Shown piece by piece: positions 39,799 through 49,321 of a stretch of DNA of 64,000 nt (position 1 is the stretch's first letter; each line of letters begins with the position of its first letter). The notes beneath the pieces are model-generated. The model had not been told where the DNA came from. It worked only from the letters and a program-made list of their open reading frames with translations, and made no database searches. A program made the position numbers and the translations under genes. Source of the DNA: an uncultured Bacilli bacterium (GTDB lineage Bacteria; Bacillota_I; Bacilli_A; RF39; UBA660); the NCBI GenBank assembly GCA_934130405.1, contig CAKOXX010000001.1:124001-188000 (forward strand). The letters run 5' to 3'.

Positions 39799-40323
39799 TT
39801 AATATGGATGACCATTCTCAAGAGTTAAACCAGTAATAACATTATATAAACCTACACATTTTCCATCTTTAAATTCAAATTTAAAAGCATAGTAAAAAGG
39901 TGGATTAGTAGTATCAGGAACACTAGTAAGCGATTTATAATTTTTAAAAACATCATCAGCAACTTTATAGTGATTAGCATAGTCATAGCCAATAGATATA
40001 GGTGTGTTAGAAGAAATAACAATCTCTTTGTGGATATTAGTCTTTTTCCAAGCATTATCTATTTGATTACCACCACGTGTTAAACAATAGTAATCACCAA
40101 TTGGAACGATTTCATAGTCTTTTTGGTCACCTTTATATAATTCATAACTACGTGTATCCTTTTTAGCTTTAACTGTATAAGTATCACCATAAATAGCATA
40201 GCTACCATTCTTTACAATATTTTCTACTTCATTAGTTGTTAATATATAAGCAGTATAGATAACTCCTTTTAATGTATAGTAATTATCAGTCTTAACAACA
40301 TTAGTTACATATAATACATCCAT
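39799..40323 (-). CDS. Hypothetical protein (174 aa)
   Basis: This 174-aa beta-rich protein (MDVLYVTNVVKTDNYYTLKG, SYAIYGDTYTVKAKKD, FYYAFKFEFKDGKCVGLYNV) has no signal peptide or recognised domain. It follows the anchored coiled-coil gene by 9 nt, so the two may form a complex at the membrane. Confidence 0.65.
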   Translation of the reverse strand: MDVLYVTNVVKTDNYYTLKGVIYTAYILTTNEVENIVKNGSYAIYGDTYTVKAKKDTRSYELYKGDQKDYEIVPIGDYYCLTRGGNQIDNAWKKTNIHKEIVISSNTPISIGYDYANHYKVADDVFKNYKSLTSVPDTTNPPFYYAFKFEFKDGKCVGLYNVITGLTLENGHPY

Positions 40324-40332
40324 TCCATCAAG

Positions 40333-40632
40333 TTATTCAGTAATTAATTGTCCTTTATCGTTATTTACAGTAACATTACAAGTACTACACTTTTCATTAT
40401 CACTAATATTCTTTTCTAAATCACTTATAGTGTTTTTAAAGGAATCACAGTTATTATCGCATTTTGTATTCTTTTTTAGATTACTTATATCACTTTTTAA
40501 AGTCTTAATTTGTTTATTTAAAGAAGAAACCTTAGTAGCTGTTGCTACTTTATAAGTATATAAATTATAAATAACCACACCAAGTATTAGAAACACTATT
40601 AGCAAAATTATTAAGCCTATTTTCTTTTTCAT
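40333..40632 (-). CDS. Membrane-anchored coiled-coil protein (99 aa)
   Basis: N-terminal membrane helix (IGLIILLIVFLILGVVIYNL), then an extracellular coiled coil (VSSLNKQIKTLKSDISNLKK) with paired cysteines (KCDNNC, KCSTC). Function not recognised; first gene of a two-gene unit. Confidence 0.65.
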   Translation of the reverse strand: MKKKIGLIILLIVFLILGVVIYNLYTYKVATATKVSSLNKQIKTLKSDISNLKKNTKCDNNCDSFKNTISDLEKNISDNEKCSTCNVTVNNDKGQLITE

Positions 40633-40676
40633 AACTGACTCATCTACTATTAATTTTTATATAGTATAAACTAAAT

Positions 40677-40703
40677 TACTAGGATAAGAGTAATATCCTA
40701 GTA
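40677..40703. terminator. Perfect 10-bp inverted repeat between genes
   Basis: TACTAGGATA (40677-40686) and TATCCTAGTA (40694-40703) flank a 7-nt loop. It lies just after the stop of the gene at 40712 in its direction. The T-tract is weak. Confidence 0.6.
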
Positions 40704-40711
40704 CATTATTA

Positions 40712-41968
40712 TTAATCTAATTTCTTCTGTAGTTCTCTTAACTTTGATAAAAACTCATTAGTCTTTCTAATTTCTGCATCTAATTTATCATAATTAGCGG
40801 TGTTCTCTAGGGATAAAGAATTATTTCTAGATAAGTTTTCTTCTTCTATTCCAAAAATAGGACTTATCACAGGACTTGGTGTATATGGCTTTTTAGATTT
40901 AGCAAATAACTCATCCATAGTTGGTACTTTTACTCTTTCCTCTGGTATTTCAAAGATTGGTTCTTCTTTAATAGAAGCTTGTTCTACTTCCGGTGTAACT
41001 TCTAATAATTCAATTTCTTCTTCCTTAGTATTTTCCTGTTCTTTCATACTAACGATTTCTTTATCATTTTTCCATCTTTCTTCTAACTCTTGCAAAGTAA
41101 TTGGTTCATTACCATCATCTTCGTGTTTTACAATTTCTTCTTGAGTAATAACTCTTCCTCTTTCAAGTAATTCTTCCAAACTAATAATAGCATTTTCTTC
41201 TTGGTCTTGTTCAAAGTTAGTTAGGGTAATATTCTCTTTTGTATTTTCTAACATTTCATCAAGAACAGGTATTACTTCCTCATTAGTAACTTCCTTAACC
41301 TCTTTTGGTTCTACTATATTATTAATAGGTGTAATAACATTTTCTTCCTGTTCTTTTTTATCTTGAAGAATTAATTCTCTTTCAAGACGTTTTAACTCTT
41401 CCCTAGCTTCTTCTTGGGTATAAACTTCATCTTTATATGTTATTAAATCAGGACTTGGTGTAACATCTAAAATCTCTACTTCTTCTAAAGAATCATTAAA
41501 CTTGATTGTTTTTGTAATAGCCTGTTCTTCCTTCTTAGGTTCTATTACTTCCGTTACAACCGGTAAAGTTGCTACTGGTGACACAAAAGTTTCTTTAACT
41601 ACTACTTTAGCTTCTTCTTTTTTAATTGGTTCTTCCTTCTTAATTTCTTCTTTCTTGATAGGAACAACTTTTTCTTTCACTTGTTTTTTCTCACGTTTAA
41701 TAATCTTTGGAAAATCAACTATTTCTTCCTTTATTCTAAAAACAGGTGGCAGTACTTCTCTTTGTTCTTTTTCTAAAAGTTTTACTTGTTCTGCTAATTT
41801 TGTCAATTCCTGAGTGTTGTTTTTTAACTTTTTCTTTTCATTCTTCTTCTTTATAAAAGAGATAACCCATAGAATTATATATAGAAAAATAGCAATCATT
41901 AAAATGATAAAAATGATTAAGACTTCCTTCTTAGCTAAAAAATCAATTAATTCTTGCACTTTATTCAC
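40712..41968 (-). CDS. Membrane-anchored acidic protein (418 aa)
   Basis: An N-terminal membrane helix (VLIIFIILMIAIFLYIILWV, about 16-36) is followed by a Lys/Glu-rich, probably disordered region (40-330) with repeated EEK blocks. A short C-terminal helix (LDAEIRKTNEFLSKLRELQK) ends it. The layout resembles cytoplasmic division or septum scaffold proteins (N-terminal anchor, charged spacer), but no family match supports a name. It is divergent from the flippase gene. Confidence 0.6.
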   Translation of the reverse strand: MNKVQELIDFLAKKEVLIIFIILMIAIFLYIILWVISFIKKKNEKKKLKNNTQELTKLAEQVKLLEKEQREVLPPVFRIKEEIVDFPKIIKREKKQVKEKVVPIKKEEIKKEEPIKKEEAKVVVKETFVSPVATLPVVTEVIEPKKEEQAITKTIKFNDSLEEVEILDVTPSPDLITYKDEVYTQEEAREELKRLERELILQDKKEQEENVITPINNIVEPKEVKEVTNEEVIPVLDEMLENTKENITLTNFEQDQEENAIISLEELLERGRVITQEEIVKHEDDGNEPITLQELEERWKNDKEIVSMKEQENTKEEEIELLEVTPEVEQASIKEEPIFEIPEERVKVPTMDELFAKSKKPYTPSPVISPIFGIEEENLSRNNSLSLENTANYDKLDAEIRKTNEFLSKLRELQKKLD

Positions 41969-42072
41969 CTCTTACACTTCTTATATTAACTATATCATAA
42001 ACCCTAAGCATAAGAAAAGGAATAATATTTTTTTTAAAAAACTTTTACATCTTATTTACAAAGGAGAAAGTT

Positions 42073-43389
42073 ATGAAAAAAGAGACATTTATTAAGTCCA
42101 CTATTATCTTAATGATTGGTGGTTTTATTACCAAAATACTAGGAATGCTTATTAAAATTGTAATGAGTAGATTAATGGGAAGTGAAGGAATTGGTCTTTA
42201 TATGTTAGTACTTCCTACTTTTTCACTTTTTATTGGTCTTGGGCAGTTTGGTCTACCAATCGCTCTATCAAAAATGGTCGCGGAAGATAAAAGAAATAAC
42301 AAGAAACTGATTTCTTCACTACTTATTACTTCCTTAGTAATTAATATTTTCTTAATTGTTTTTCTAATTCTTTTTGCACCAATTCTTGCTAATAAATTAC
42401 TACAAGAAGAAAGAGCTTACTTGCCAATTCTTGCTATGGCAGTTGTTATCCCCCTTACTTCTACTTCTTCGATTGTTAGAAGTTACTTTTTTGGTAAACA
42501 AAAAATGTTCCCCCACGTCTTTTCTAACTGCTTAGAAGATATTGTAAGACTTGCTCTTATGTTTATTCTTATTCCGCTTTTTCTTCCTAAAGGACTAGAA
42601 ATAACAGTAACAGTTGTAATTTTATCAAATGTAATTAGTGAGTTAACCTCTATTCTTGTTTTATTTTTCTTTCTACCTAAAAATGCTACTTATCGTTTAG
42701 AAGAGTTTCATATTAAAAGGTCTTATATTAAGGATGCCCTAGATATCAGTATTCCTACTACTCTTTCAAGGCTTATTGGTAGTATCGGTTATTTTTTAGA
42801 ACCAATTATTTTAACAATCACTTTAAAATATAGTGGCTATTCATCAGACTTTATTCTTAATCAATATGGCATCTTACAAGGTTATGTCTTACCTTTAGTA
42901 TTACTTCCTTCTTTCTTTACTTTAGCTATCTCACAAGCCTTACTACCTGTCATTGCTAAAGCAATTAGTGACAAAAAGATAACCTATACTAAAAATAAGA
43001 TTAGACAAGCGATTATTTTTTCTTTGTTAATCGGCATACCAGCTACTATTCTCTTTCTTATAATGCCTACTTTTTTCTTACAAATAATGTATCATACTAA
43101 TCAAGGTAGTTTATATCTTCAAGTTCTTGCTCCTATCTGTCTTTTTCAGTATATTCAAGCTCCCCTTGCTTTCTCTTTAGATGCGATGGGAAGAAGTAAA
43201 GATAACTTAAAAGCTACTATCTTGGGAACAATCATTAGAACTATCACTCTTCTTTTCTTTTCACTTTTAAGAATAGGTCTATGGGGCTATATTATTTCTA
43301 CTAGTATTCACGTTATTTTTGTTACTATTTATAACTATTATCAAGTAAAGAAATATTTAAATAATTTCACCACAATTTCACAGAAATAA
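42073..43389 (+). CDS. Polysaccharide/lipid flippase (SpoVB/MurJ-like MOP family)
   Basis: A 438-aa integral membrane protein with about 12 to 14 helices. The start STIILMIGGFITKILGMLIK and SRLMGSEGIGLYMLVLPTFS match the SpoVB/PST group of the MOP superfamily. These move lipid-linked glycans or lipid II across the membrane. AAAGGAG precedes the ATG. The response regulator follows at 27 nt. Confidence 0.85.
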   Translation: MKKETFIKSTIILMIGGFITKILGMLIKIVMSRLMGSEGIGLYMLVLPTFSLFIGLGQFGLPIALSKMVAEDKRNNKKLISSLLITSLVINIFLIVFLILFAPILANKLLQEERAYLPILAMAVVIPLTSTSSIVRSYFFGKQKMFPHVFSNCLEDIVRLALMFILIPLFLPKGLEITVTVVILSNVISELTSILVLFFFLPKNATYRLEEFHIKRSYIKDALDISIPTTLSRLIGSIGYFLEPIILTITLKYSGYSSDFILNQYGILQGYVLPLVLLPSFFTLAISQALLPVIAKAISDKKITYTKNKIRQAIIFSLLIGIPATILFLIMPTFFLQIMYHTNQGSLYLQVLAPICLFQYIQAPLAFSLDAMGRSKDNLKATILGTIIRTITLLFFSLLRIGLWGYIISTSIHVIFVTIYNYYQVKKYLNNFTTISQK

Positions 43390-43416
43390 GTTATACTAGC
43401 AAGTGAGGTGGTTTAG

Positions 43417-44082
43417 TTGATTAAAATATTAGTTGTTGATGATGAAGAATATATAAGAGAGGTTATTGTAGAGTATTTAAATAATGAAGGTTATTTAACC
43501 ACTCAAGCAGAAGATGGAAAAGAAGCGAAAGAGTTAATAGAAAAGGAAAAGTTCGATTTAATGATTCTAGATATAATGATGCCAGATATGGATGGTTTTA
43601 CACTCTTAGAAGAATTAGATAATAGTAATAAAGTTCCTACTATCATTTTATCAGCACGCGGAGAAGAAATTGATAAATTAACTGGTTTTGATAAAGGAAT
43701 AGATGATTATCTTTGCAAGCCGTTTTCTCCTAAAGAATTAGTAGCAAGAGTTAAAGCTATTTTAAACCGTGTTTCGACCAAAAAAGAAAATTATCGTTAT
43801 AAAGATTTATTTGTGAATTTTCTAGAACACACCATTACTATTAAAGATGAAGAAATCTATCTTACTCCAAAAGAATTTGAGTTACTAGAATATTTTATTC
43901 AAAACAGAAAGATTGCTATTAACAGAGAAAAGTTATTAAAATACATCTGGGGTTATGACTTCTTTGGTGATGATAGAACAGTTGATACCCATATCAAAAT
44001 GCTTAGAAATCATCTTGGTGAATATCGTGATTTAATTGAAACTGTTCGTGGAATAGGATACCGTTTTAATGATGAAAAATAG
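43417..44082 (+). CDS. OmpR-family response regulator
   Basis: This 221-aa protein uses a TTG start after GAGGTGG. Receiver domain (1-115) has acidic pair VVDDE, phospho-acceptor D52 (LMILDIMMPDMDG), T/S in ILSARGEE and K in YLCKPFSP. The C-terminal winged helix (about 125-220) has LTPKEFELLEYF and VDTHIKMLRNHLG. Overlaps its kinase gene by 14 nt, so the two are co-translated. TTATACT just upstream inside the flippase end may be its promoter. Confidence 0.93.
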   Translation: MIKILVVDDEEYIREVIVEYLNNEGYLTTQAEDGKEAKELIEKEKFDLMILDIMMPDMDGFTLLEELDNSNKVPTIILSARGEEIDKLTGFDKGIDDYLCKPFSPKELVARVKAILNRVSTKKENYRYKDLFVNFLEHTITIKDEEIYLTPKEFELLEYFIQNRKIAINREKLLKYIWGYDFFGDDRTVDTHIKMLRNHLGEYRDLIETVRGIGYRFNDEK

Positions 44083-45436
44083 TTTAAGAAGTAAGATATG
44101 GCAATATCTAATTATTTTTTCCTTAATAATTATCGTTTTTCTCTGGCTCTTTCAAGTAATTTTTATCAATAAGTATTATCAATATACCAAAACAAAAGAT
44201 ATAAAACAGATTGCTACTAAATTACTTACTGGTTATAAAAGAGAAAATATTTATAATACATTAGATGAAATTTCTTATCAGGAAAATTTATGTATTGAAA
44301 TAACTTCTAGCAATTCTACTTTATATCGTTCTAGTTCTAGTGGCAATTGCCTATTTAGTAAAAGTTTGTTAAAAGAAGCATTTATTAATAGTAATCAAAA
44401 AGAAGAAACTTATAACTTACAAAACCCACAGTTTGCTAATAAAACGATTTTAGAAGCAATTAAGTTAGATGATAATTTATATGCTTTCTTATCTACTTCC
44501 TTAGAACCGCTTGATTCAACTGCTAAGATTCTAAAAGAGCAATTAACAATTATTAGTATTTTGATTCTCTCTTCTTCCTTATTAATTGGTTATTTTATTT
44601 CTAAAAGATTATCTAACCCAATTGTTGATATTTCTAGGAAAGCTTCTTTAATTGCTAAAGGAAAGATGAAAAAAGAATTTAATAGTAATAGTGATATCTT
44701 AGAGATTAAGGACTTAAATAATTCTTTAAATGAAATGATGATTGAACTTTCTAAGACTGAGGAGTTAGAAAGAGATTTACTAGCAAATGTTTCACATGAT
44801 TTGAAGACACCTCTTACAATGATTAAAGCTTATGCTGAAATGGTAAGAGATTTAACTTATAATAATAATAATAAACGTGATGCTAATTTAAATATCATTA
44901 TTGAGGAGACTGATCGACTAGCTCTTTTAGTTAATGATATTCTAACTCTTTCAAAATTACAACAATCAATGGATAATTTAAACATCGAAGAATTTGATTT
45001 AATTATGTTAGTTAATAACATTTTAAAAAGATTTACTATCTATCAAGAAAAGTATAATTATAAAATTAAGTTCAAACATACTAATATTAAGAAATTAATT
45101 ATAAAAGCTGATCAAAAGAAGATTGAACAAGTTCTTTACAATTTAATTATCAATGCTATCAACTACACTGGTGATGATATGAAAGTTATTGTTAATATTT
45201 CTAAGGTTGATGATAGATATAAGGTTGAAGTCATTGATAGCGGTAAAGGTATTGATGAAAAAGATTTAGAAAATATCTTTGATAAATATTACAAATCAGC
45301 GAAGAAACATAAAAGAAATCTATATGGTACTGGCCTAGGTTTATCTATTGTTAAAAGTATTTTTATTCTTCATAATTATGAATACGGTGTAACCACAAAA
45401 AAAGGAAAAGGCACTAGCTTTTACTTCTATATTTGA
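44069..45436 (+). CDS. Sensor histidine kinase
   Basis: A 455-aa membrane kinase with helices at about 12-33 and 155-174 flanking an extracellular sensor domain with two cysteines (YQENLCIEI, SGNCLFS). HAMP domain, phosphorylation box LLANVSHDLKTPLTMIKAY (about 240), N box NAINYTG, G1 DSGKGI, G2 GTGLGLSIVKS. Signal unknown. Pairs with the preceding regulator. Confidence 0.93.
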   Translation: MMKNSLRSKIWQYLIIFSLIIIVFLWLFQVIFINKYYQYTKTKDIKQIATKLLTGYKRENIYNTLDEISYQENLCIEITSSNSTLYRSSSSGNCLFSKSLLKEAFINSNQKEETYNLQNPQFANKTILEAIKLDDNLYAFLSTSLEPLDSTAKILKEQLTIISILILSSSLLIGYFISKRLSNPIVDISRKASLIAKGKMKKEFNSNSDILEIKDLNNSLNEMMIELSKTEELERDLLANVSHDLKTPLTMIKAYAEMVRDLTYNNNNKRDANLNIIIEETDRLALLVNDILTLSKLQQSMDNLNIEEFDLIMLVNNILKRFTIYQEKYNYKIKFKHTNIKKLIIKADQKKIEQVLYNLIINAINYTGDDMKVIVNISKVDDRYKVEVIDSGKGIDEKDLENIFDKYYKSAKKHKRNLYGTGLGLSIVKSIFILHNYEYGVTTKKGKGTSFYFYI

Positions 45437-45465
45437 GAAGTAAAGAGTGTTCTCTTCCTTTTTTT
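45437..45465 (+). terminator. Terminator after histidine kinase
   Basis: GAAG...AGAG-TGTT-CTCT...CTTC hairpin followed by CCTTTTTTTG. Confidence 0.65.
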
Positions 45466-45652
45466 GTCATAAAAGTCATTGCTATCTCAGACCTAGTTTA
45501 ACTCTGGGCGAACTGTAAACAAGGTGGTAAAGAAATATAATGACTAGAAGTTATATCTGAACTTCTACTAATACTATATAACATATTTTGAAAATATACA
45601 AGTAGTAAATTGAATTGACGGAGTAAAAATTTATCGGAATACACAAAAAAAG

Positions 45653-45706
45653 AAAAGACTCGCGGTACAATGTACCTATATAAACCCAAAATAAAAGGAG
45701 TCTTTT
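45653..45706 (+). promoter_or_regulatory. Hairpin sequestering the transposase ribosome site
   Basis: AAAAGACTC (45653-45661) pairs with GAGTCTTTT (45698-45706), and the GGAG of the ribosome site is at 45697-45700, at the start of the second arm. An inner stem GGTAC/GTACC lies at 45664-45676. Transcripts entering from outside would fold this and hide the start at 45709. Confidence 0.65.
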
Positions 45707-45708
45707 CA

Positions 45709-47172
45709 ATGTATATTTTACCATATCTTTTACAAATTAGTACAAAAAATTTAATTATTAACAATCTAGTTAACAAATTTAAAGAAAAAATAACTAATAT
45801 TATAAATAAATTTATTTTCGGTAATATTAAAAATATATATGTCAAATTAACATTTTCGCTGCAAGAATTAGTTAATGAGTTATCCACAGATTTCCTAAAA
45901 GAATTTATTGAAGCAGTAGATTTAGAATTTAAAAATTCCGAAAAAAGAAAAAAGCAGTTCTATATTAATAAATCAAATGTAAAGAGAACTATCTACACTA
46001 TCTTTGGGGATGTTACATTCTATCGAACACTATATCAAGATAAATATACACACGAATATTATAATTGTATTGATGATGTTTTAGGTCTTGAATCATACAA
46101 AAACTATGACCCAATAGTACGTGGAATTCTTATTCAAGATTCTGTTCGGTCTAATCCTAGCCATACTGCTGACTTTTCTTCCTTAAATGCTTTACATTTA
46201 AAACAATGTTTGGAACAAAATTTATCTATTCCAAAACAAATCATTTATCTTTTTAAACGACAAGCTAAAATAGGTAAAGTCAAATATGATGAAATTAAAC
46301 ATGGCAAAACTTTATATGTTATGGTTGATGAAAAATGGGTTCATAAACAAGATAAGACTGAACCAAACAAAAAGAAATGGATTATGGTTAAATGTTTTGT
46401 TACTTTTACTGGTATTGAACGCAAAGGTAAAAGAAGTAGATTGCTTGGAAGCATACATTTATCACCTCTTCTGATAAGCCTTGGCAAGAGTTTATGAAAG
46501 TTATTCCAGATATTTACAATTTTGAAGTTATTGAAAATATTAATTTACTTAGTGACGCTGGTTCCTGGATTCTTTCTGGTGCTTCTGAATTGAAATTATA
46601 TTCAAACAATAAAGTAACTATCAACACTTGTGAATTTCACGTAAAGCAAAAAATAAATCGTTCTACTACCGATAAAGAATTAAGGCAAAAAATTGCTGAT
46701 ATTATTTATGATAAGAATGACAAAAAAAGCTTTTATAGCTGAAATGGATAAGTTAATAGATAGTAAAACAAAAGAAGCTAGAAAACAAAAAATTGAAGAA
46801 TATAAAAAATATATTCTTAATCACTGGAGAGGTATTCAAAATATGAAAGATTCTTTATGTAATTCTTCTATGGAAGCTCATATTGAACATTGTGTTGCTT
46901 CTACTTTCTCTAGTGTTCTTAAAGCCTATTCAGCAAATCACATAGAACAATATCTCAAACTCCATGAAATGTTTTTAAATGGTATTTCTATATTAAGTTA
47001 TTACTTACAAACATTTAATAATAACGATGATTTTGTTTATAATAGCAAAGAAAAAGAATTAGATCTTTCTATGTTTGAAAATTCTAATTCTAATGTTCCA
47101 ATTTTATATACTGCTAATAATTTGAATACAGCATTATCAGGAATTTGCCATCCTAGTGGTTTATTCCGATAA
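45709..47172 (+). pseudogene. ISLre2/UPF0236 transposase with two frameshifts
   Basis: The start at 45709 (MYILPYLLQISTKNL) reads a UPF0236-type transposase to 46450. One A appears missing in GGAAG (46447-46451), after which the frame continues as KHTFITSSDKPWQEF. A second shift, one extra A in the A7 run (46722-46728), returns it to the first frame (KKAFIAEMDKLIDS). The joined product of about 487 aa is full length. Both lesions are in A runs, so base-calling error is an alternative to decay. Confidence 0.85.
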
Positions 47173-47197
47173 ATTTATACTCCGTCATTGATTTTTT

Positions 47198-49237
47198 TTA
47201 AGCTGCTAGTGCTTGACTTTGTGTATTTTGAGGTAAAAGCTCATCTTTAGCAATTGTTTTTATATCTGTTATGGCTTGTTTTATTCTTAAAGCTGATTGA
47301 TTATTATTGTTTACACCTATTTCGATTGCTTGATCAAATAGCTTAGAATTTTCACTAGTTGGATCTAAATAGTCATAATCAAATTTTTTAATAGCTTCTT
47401 GTAACAAGTTATCACTTTGTAAAAATCTAGTACGCATATCTGTTGCAGAAAAGTTTTCTTTTGATAATTCATCTTTAACAAAAGATAATATTTGTTGCAT
47501 TTTTTCCATATAACTTGCATCTTCTGCTGATTTCTTACCACTTCCTGCAAAAGACTTAATCATATTTTCAAGTAATAAAGATGTATAGGCATTTGGTTTA
47601 ACACTAGTTGCTAAGTTTCTAGCATTAAAACTAGAAGTAAATCTATTAGCTTCTCCTGTTTGTAAATAATGTGTAATAGCAAAGATGCCTTGACCATTTT
47701 TATATTGATTATCTGATATTGCTGCTGCTACATTCAAATCAAAGATAGTATTTACATTTTGATACATTGTTCCTTTATCTTCAGATATTTTAACACTACT
47801 ATCACCGTTAATACTTATTAAGTTAAGTTCTTTCTTTCTAGTAGCGATATAATCACTTATTTTCTGATAATTTGTAGTCATTGGGACAGCTTTACTCGAC
47901 GTTATCTCTTCTTTCTTTTCTTCTTGAATTACTGGTTTAGGAGCAATTTCTTCTTCAATTGGTAATTGAAAGTCTTCTACTAAATCATTAGCTATCTTAC
48001 TACCATATATGATTGTTAAAGCATCTTTAGTTGTTATCTTATTAGGTACGGCATCATCAGCTAAACGAACCATTAATTTTCTTTGTTCTTTTACTTCATC
48101 ACTTATTAAACTAGTTTCATTTAATGATACTGGATAAAAGTCTTTTACTAAAGAATCATTATAGAAAATATTAGGATATTTAGGACTTGTCTTACCATTT
48201 AAGATAGGTGCTATATCATCCATAAATTCTAACTGACTTTTCAAAACATTTTCCATAGTAGTAAGTCTTGTTTTGTATTGAGCGATAGAATCATCTACTT
48301 CTTTGGTCATTTGTTTTTTATAAATCATTTCAATATATCTTGTATATTCATTTAAATCGTAATAAGCAATAATATTATTAATCATAATCTTTAAGTTTTT
48401 ATCAACTTCTTCTTGACTCATAACGAAGTTAGTAAAGGTTTTGAAATCTTGTTCCTCACTTAATACTTTATCGCCATTCTTGATGATGGCATAGTAACAA
48501 CCACCATTCTCAAGTTTATATTTAGCATAAAGCAAATCATCGACTTTTTTATACTCTTTACCAATTATTTGGTCATTTATTTTATCAAATAAATCAAATA
48601 CTTTTTCTTTTGAAGCCGCCTTTATCGCCTCTATAAAACGATTTTCTTTATCATTTGCTAGTATTCTCTTCTCTTCATCTAATAGTAAAGTAAGAGTAGC
48701 TAGTTTATTCTTATCTTCCTCACCTAGTGCTTTTTTATAAAGTTCTACAAGTGGTGCTAAAACAGAATCTATACTACTATCTGCTTCCATAAAAGAAACA
48801 TCAATCTTAGAAAATAAATCATTTATTGTAGAAACTGTTTCTGCTAATTGTTTTTTCTCATGATTCTTTGATAACTCCTCTTTTATCGAAGCATCACAAG
48901 CTTTATATAATTCGTTATATTTTTTCAAGACTTCTTCTAAATTATTTTTTCGTTTATCATTTTCCTGTTCATTTAGTTTTTGTGCTTGTTCTTTATATTC
49001 TTTAAGGCCATCTTGTCCTACTATTTCTTCACCACGAACTAATAGTTGATTAAAATAACCATTTACCTGTAATAAATAAGCAGATAAAACATCAACATAA
49101 CCTTTTTCTAAAGAATTATTATTTTCTATTAGAAAGTTATTTACTTCATTAATTTTTTCTTCTGTTAGATAAGATGGTGCTGTTATTCTTTCTTGTTTAG
49201 TTCCATCTCCATCTAATAAAACTGATAATCTACCCAT
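47198..49237 (-). CDS. Large coiled-coil protein (679 aa)
   Basis: The ATG at 49237 after GGGTGAATAAA starts MGRLSVLLDGDGTKQERI. Helical throughout with long coiled coils (95-170, 320-370). No signal peptide or membrane helix. A Pro/Glu linker near 435-455 separates a C-terminal helical domain that ends in QNTQSQALAA. No family recognised. It follows the 852-aa gene and may be its cytoplasmic partner. The IS ends 11 nt from its stop, possibly removing its native terminator. Confidence 0.65.
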   Translation of the reverse strand: MGRLSVLLDGDGTKQERITAPSYLTEEKINEVNNFLIENNNSLEKGYVDVLSAYLLQVNGYFNQLLVRGEEIVGQDGLKEYKEQAQKLNEQENDKRKNNLEEVLKKYNELYKACDASIKEELSKNHEKKQLAETVSTINDLFSKIDVSFMEADSSIDSVLAPLVELYKKALGEEDKNKLATLTLLLDEEKRILANDKENRFIEAIKAASKEKVFDLFDKINDQIIGKEYKKVDDLLYAKYKLENGGCYYAIIKNGDKVLSEEQDFKTFTNFVMSQEEVDKNLKIMINNIIAYYDLNEYTRYIEMIYKKQMTKEVDDSIAQYKTRLTTMENVLKSQLEFMDDIAPILNGKTSPKYPNIFYNDSLVKDFYPVSLNETSLISDEVKEQRKLMVRLADDAVPNKITTKDALTIIYGSKIANDLVEDFQLPIEEEIAPKPVIQEEKKEEITSSKAVPMTTNYQKISDYIATRKKELNLISINGDSSVKISEDKGTMYQNVNTIFDLNVAAAISDNQYKNGQGIFAITHYLQTGEANRFTSSFNARNLATSVKPNAYTSLLLENMIKSFAGSGKKSAEDASYMEKMQQILSFVKDELSKENFSATDMRTRFLQSDNLLQEAIKKFDYDYLDPTSENSKLFDQAIEIGVNNNNQSALRIKQAITDIKTIAKDELLPQNTQSQALAA

Positions 49238-49288
49238 TTTATTCACCCACTATTCTCTATTCTGATAAAAGTATACCATATTTTGAAA

Positions 49289-49313
49289 ACAAAAAAAAGG
49301 GATAAAATCCCTT
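49289..49313 (-). terminator. Terminator after the 852-aa gene
   Basis: AAGGGAT and ATCCCTT (49297-49303, 49307-49313) with a T-run on the minus strand. Confidence 0.85.
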
Positions 49314-49321
49314 AAAATTTT

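Larger units (their letters stand above)
45616..47187 (+). mobile_element. ISLre2-type insertion sequence
   Basis: Terminal inverted repeats of 25 bp with one mismatch lie at 45616-45640 (TGACGGAGTAAAAATTTATC...) and 47163-47187. They enclose a UPF0236/ISLre2-family transposase. A target duplication is not clear; TTGAAT (left) and TTGATT (right) are the best flanking match. It sits between the histidine kinase and a convergent gene. 45466-45615 to its left holds no gene. Confidence 0.85.

Noticed and set aside
45498..45887. 129-aa minus-strand ORF at the IS left end
   Set aside because: Antisense of the transposase start and the terminal repeat.
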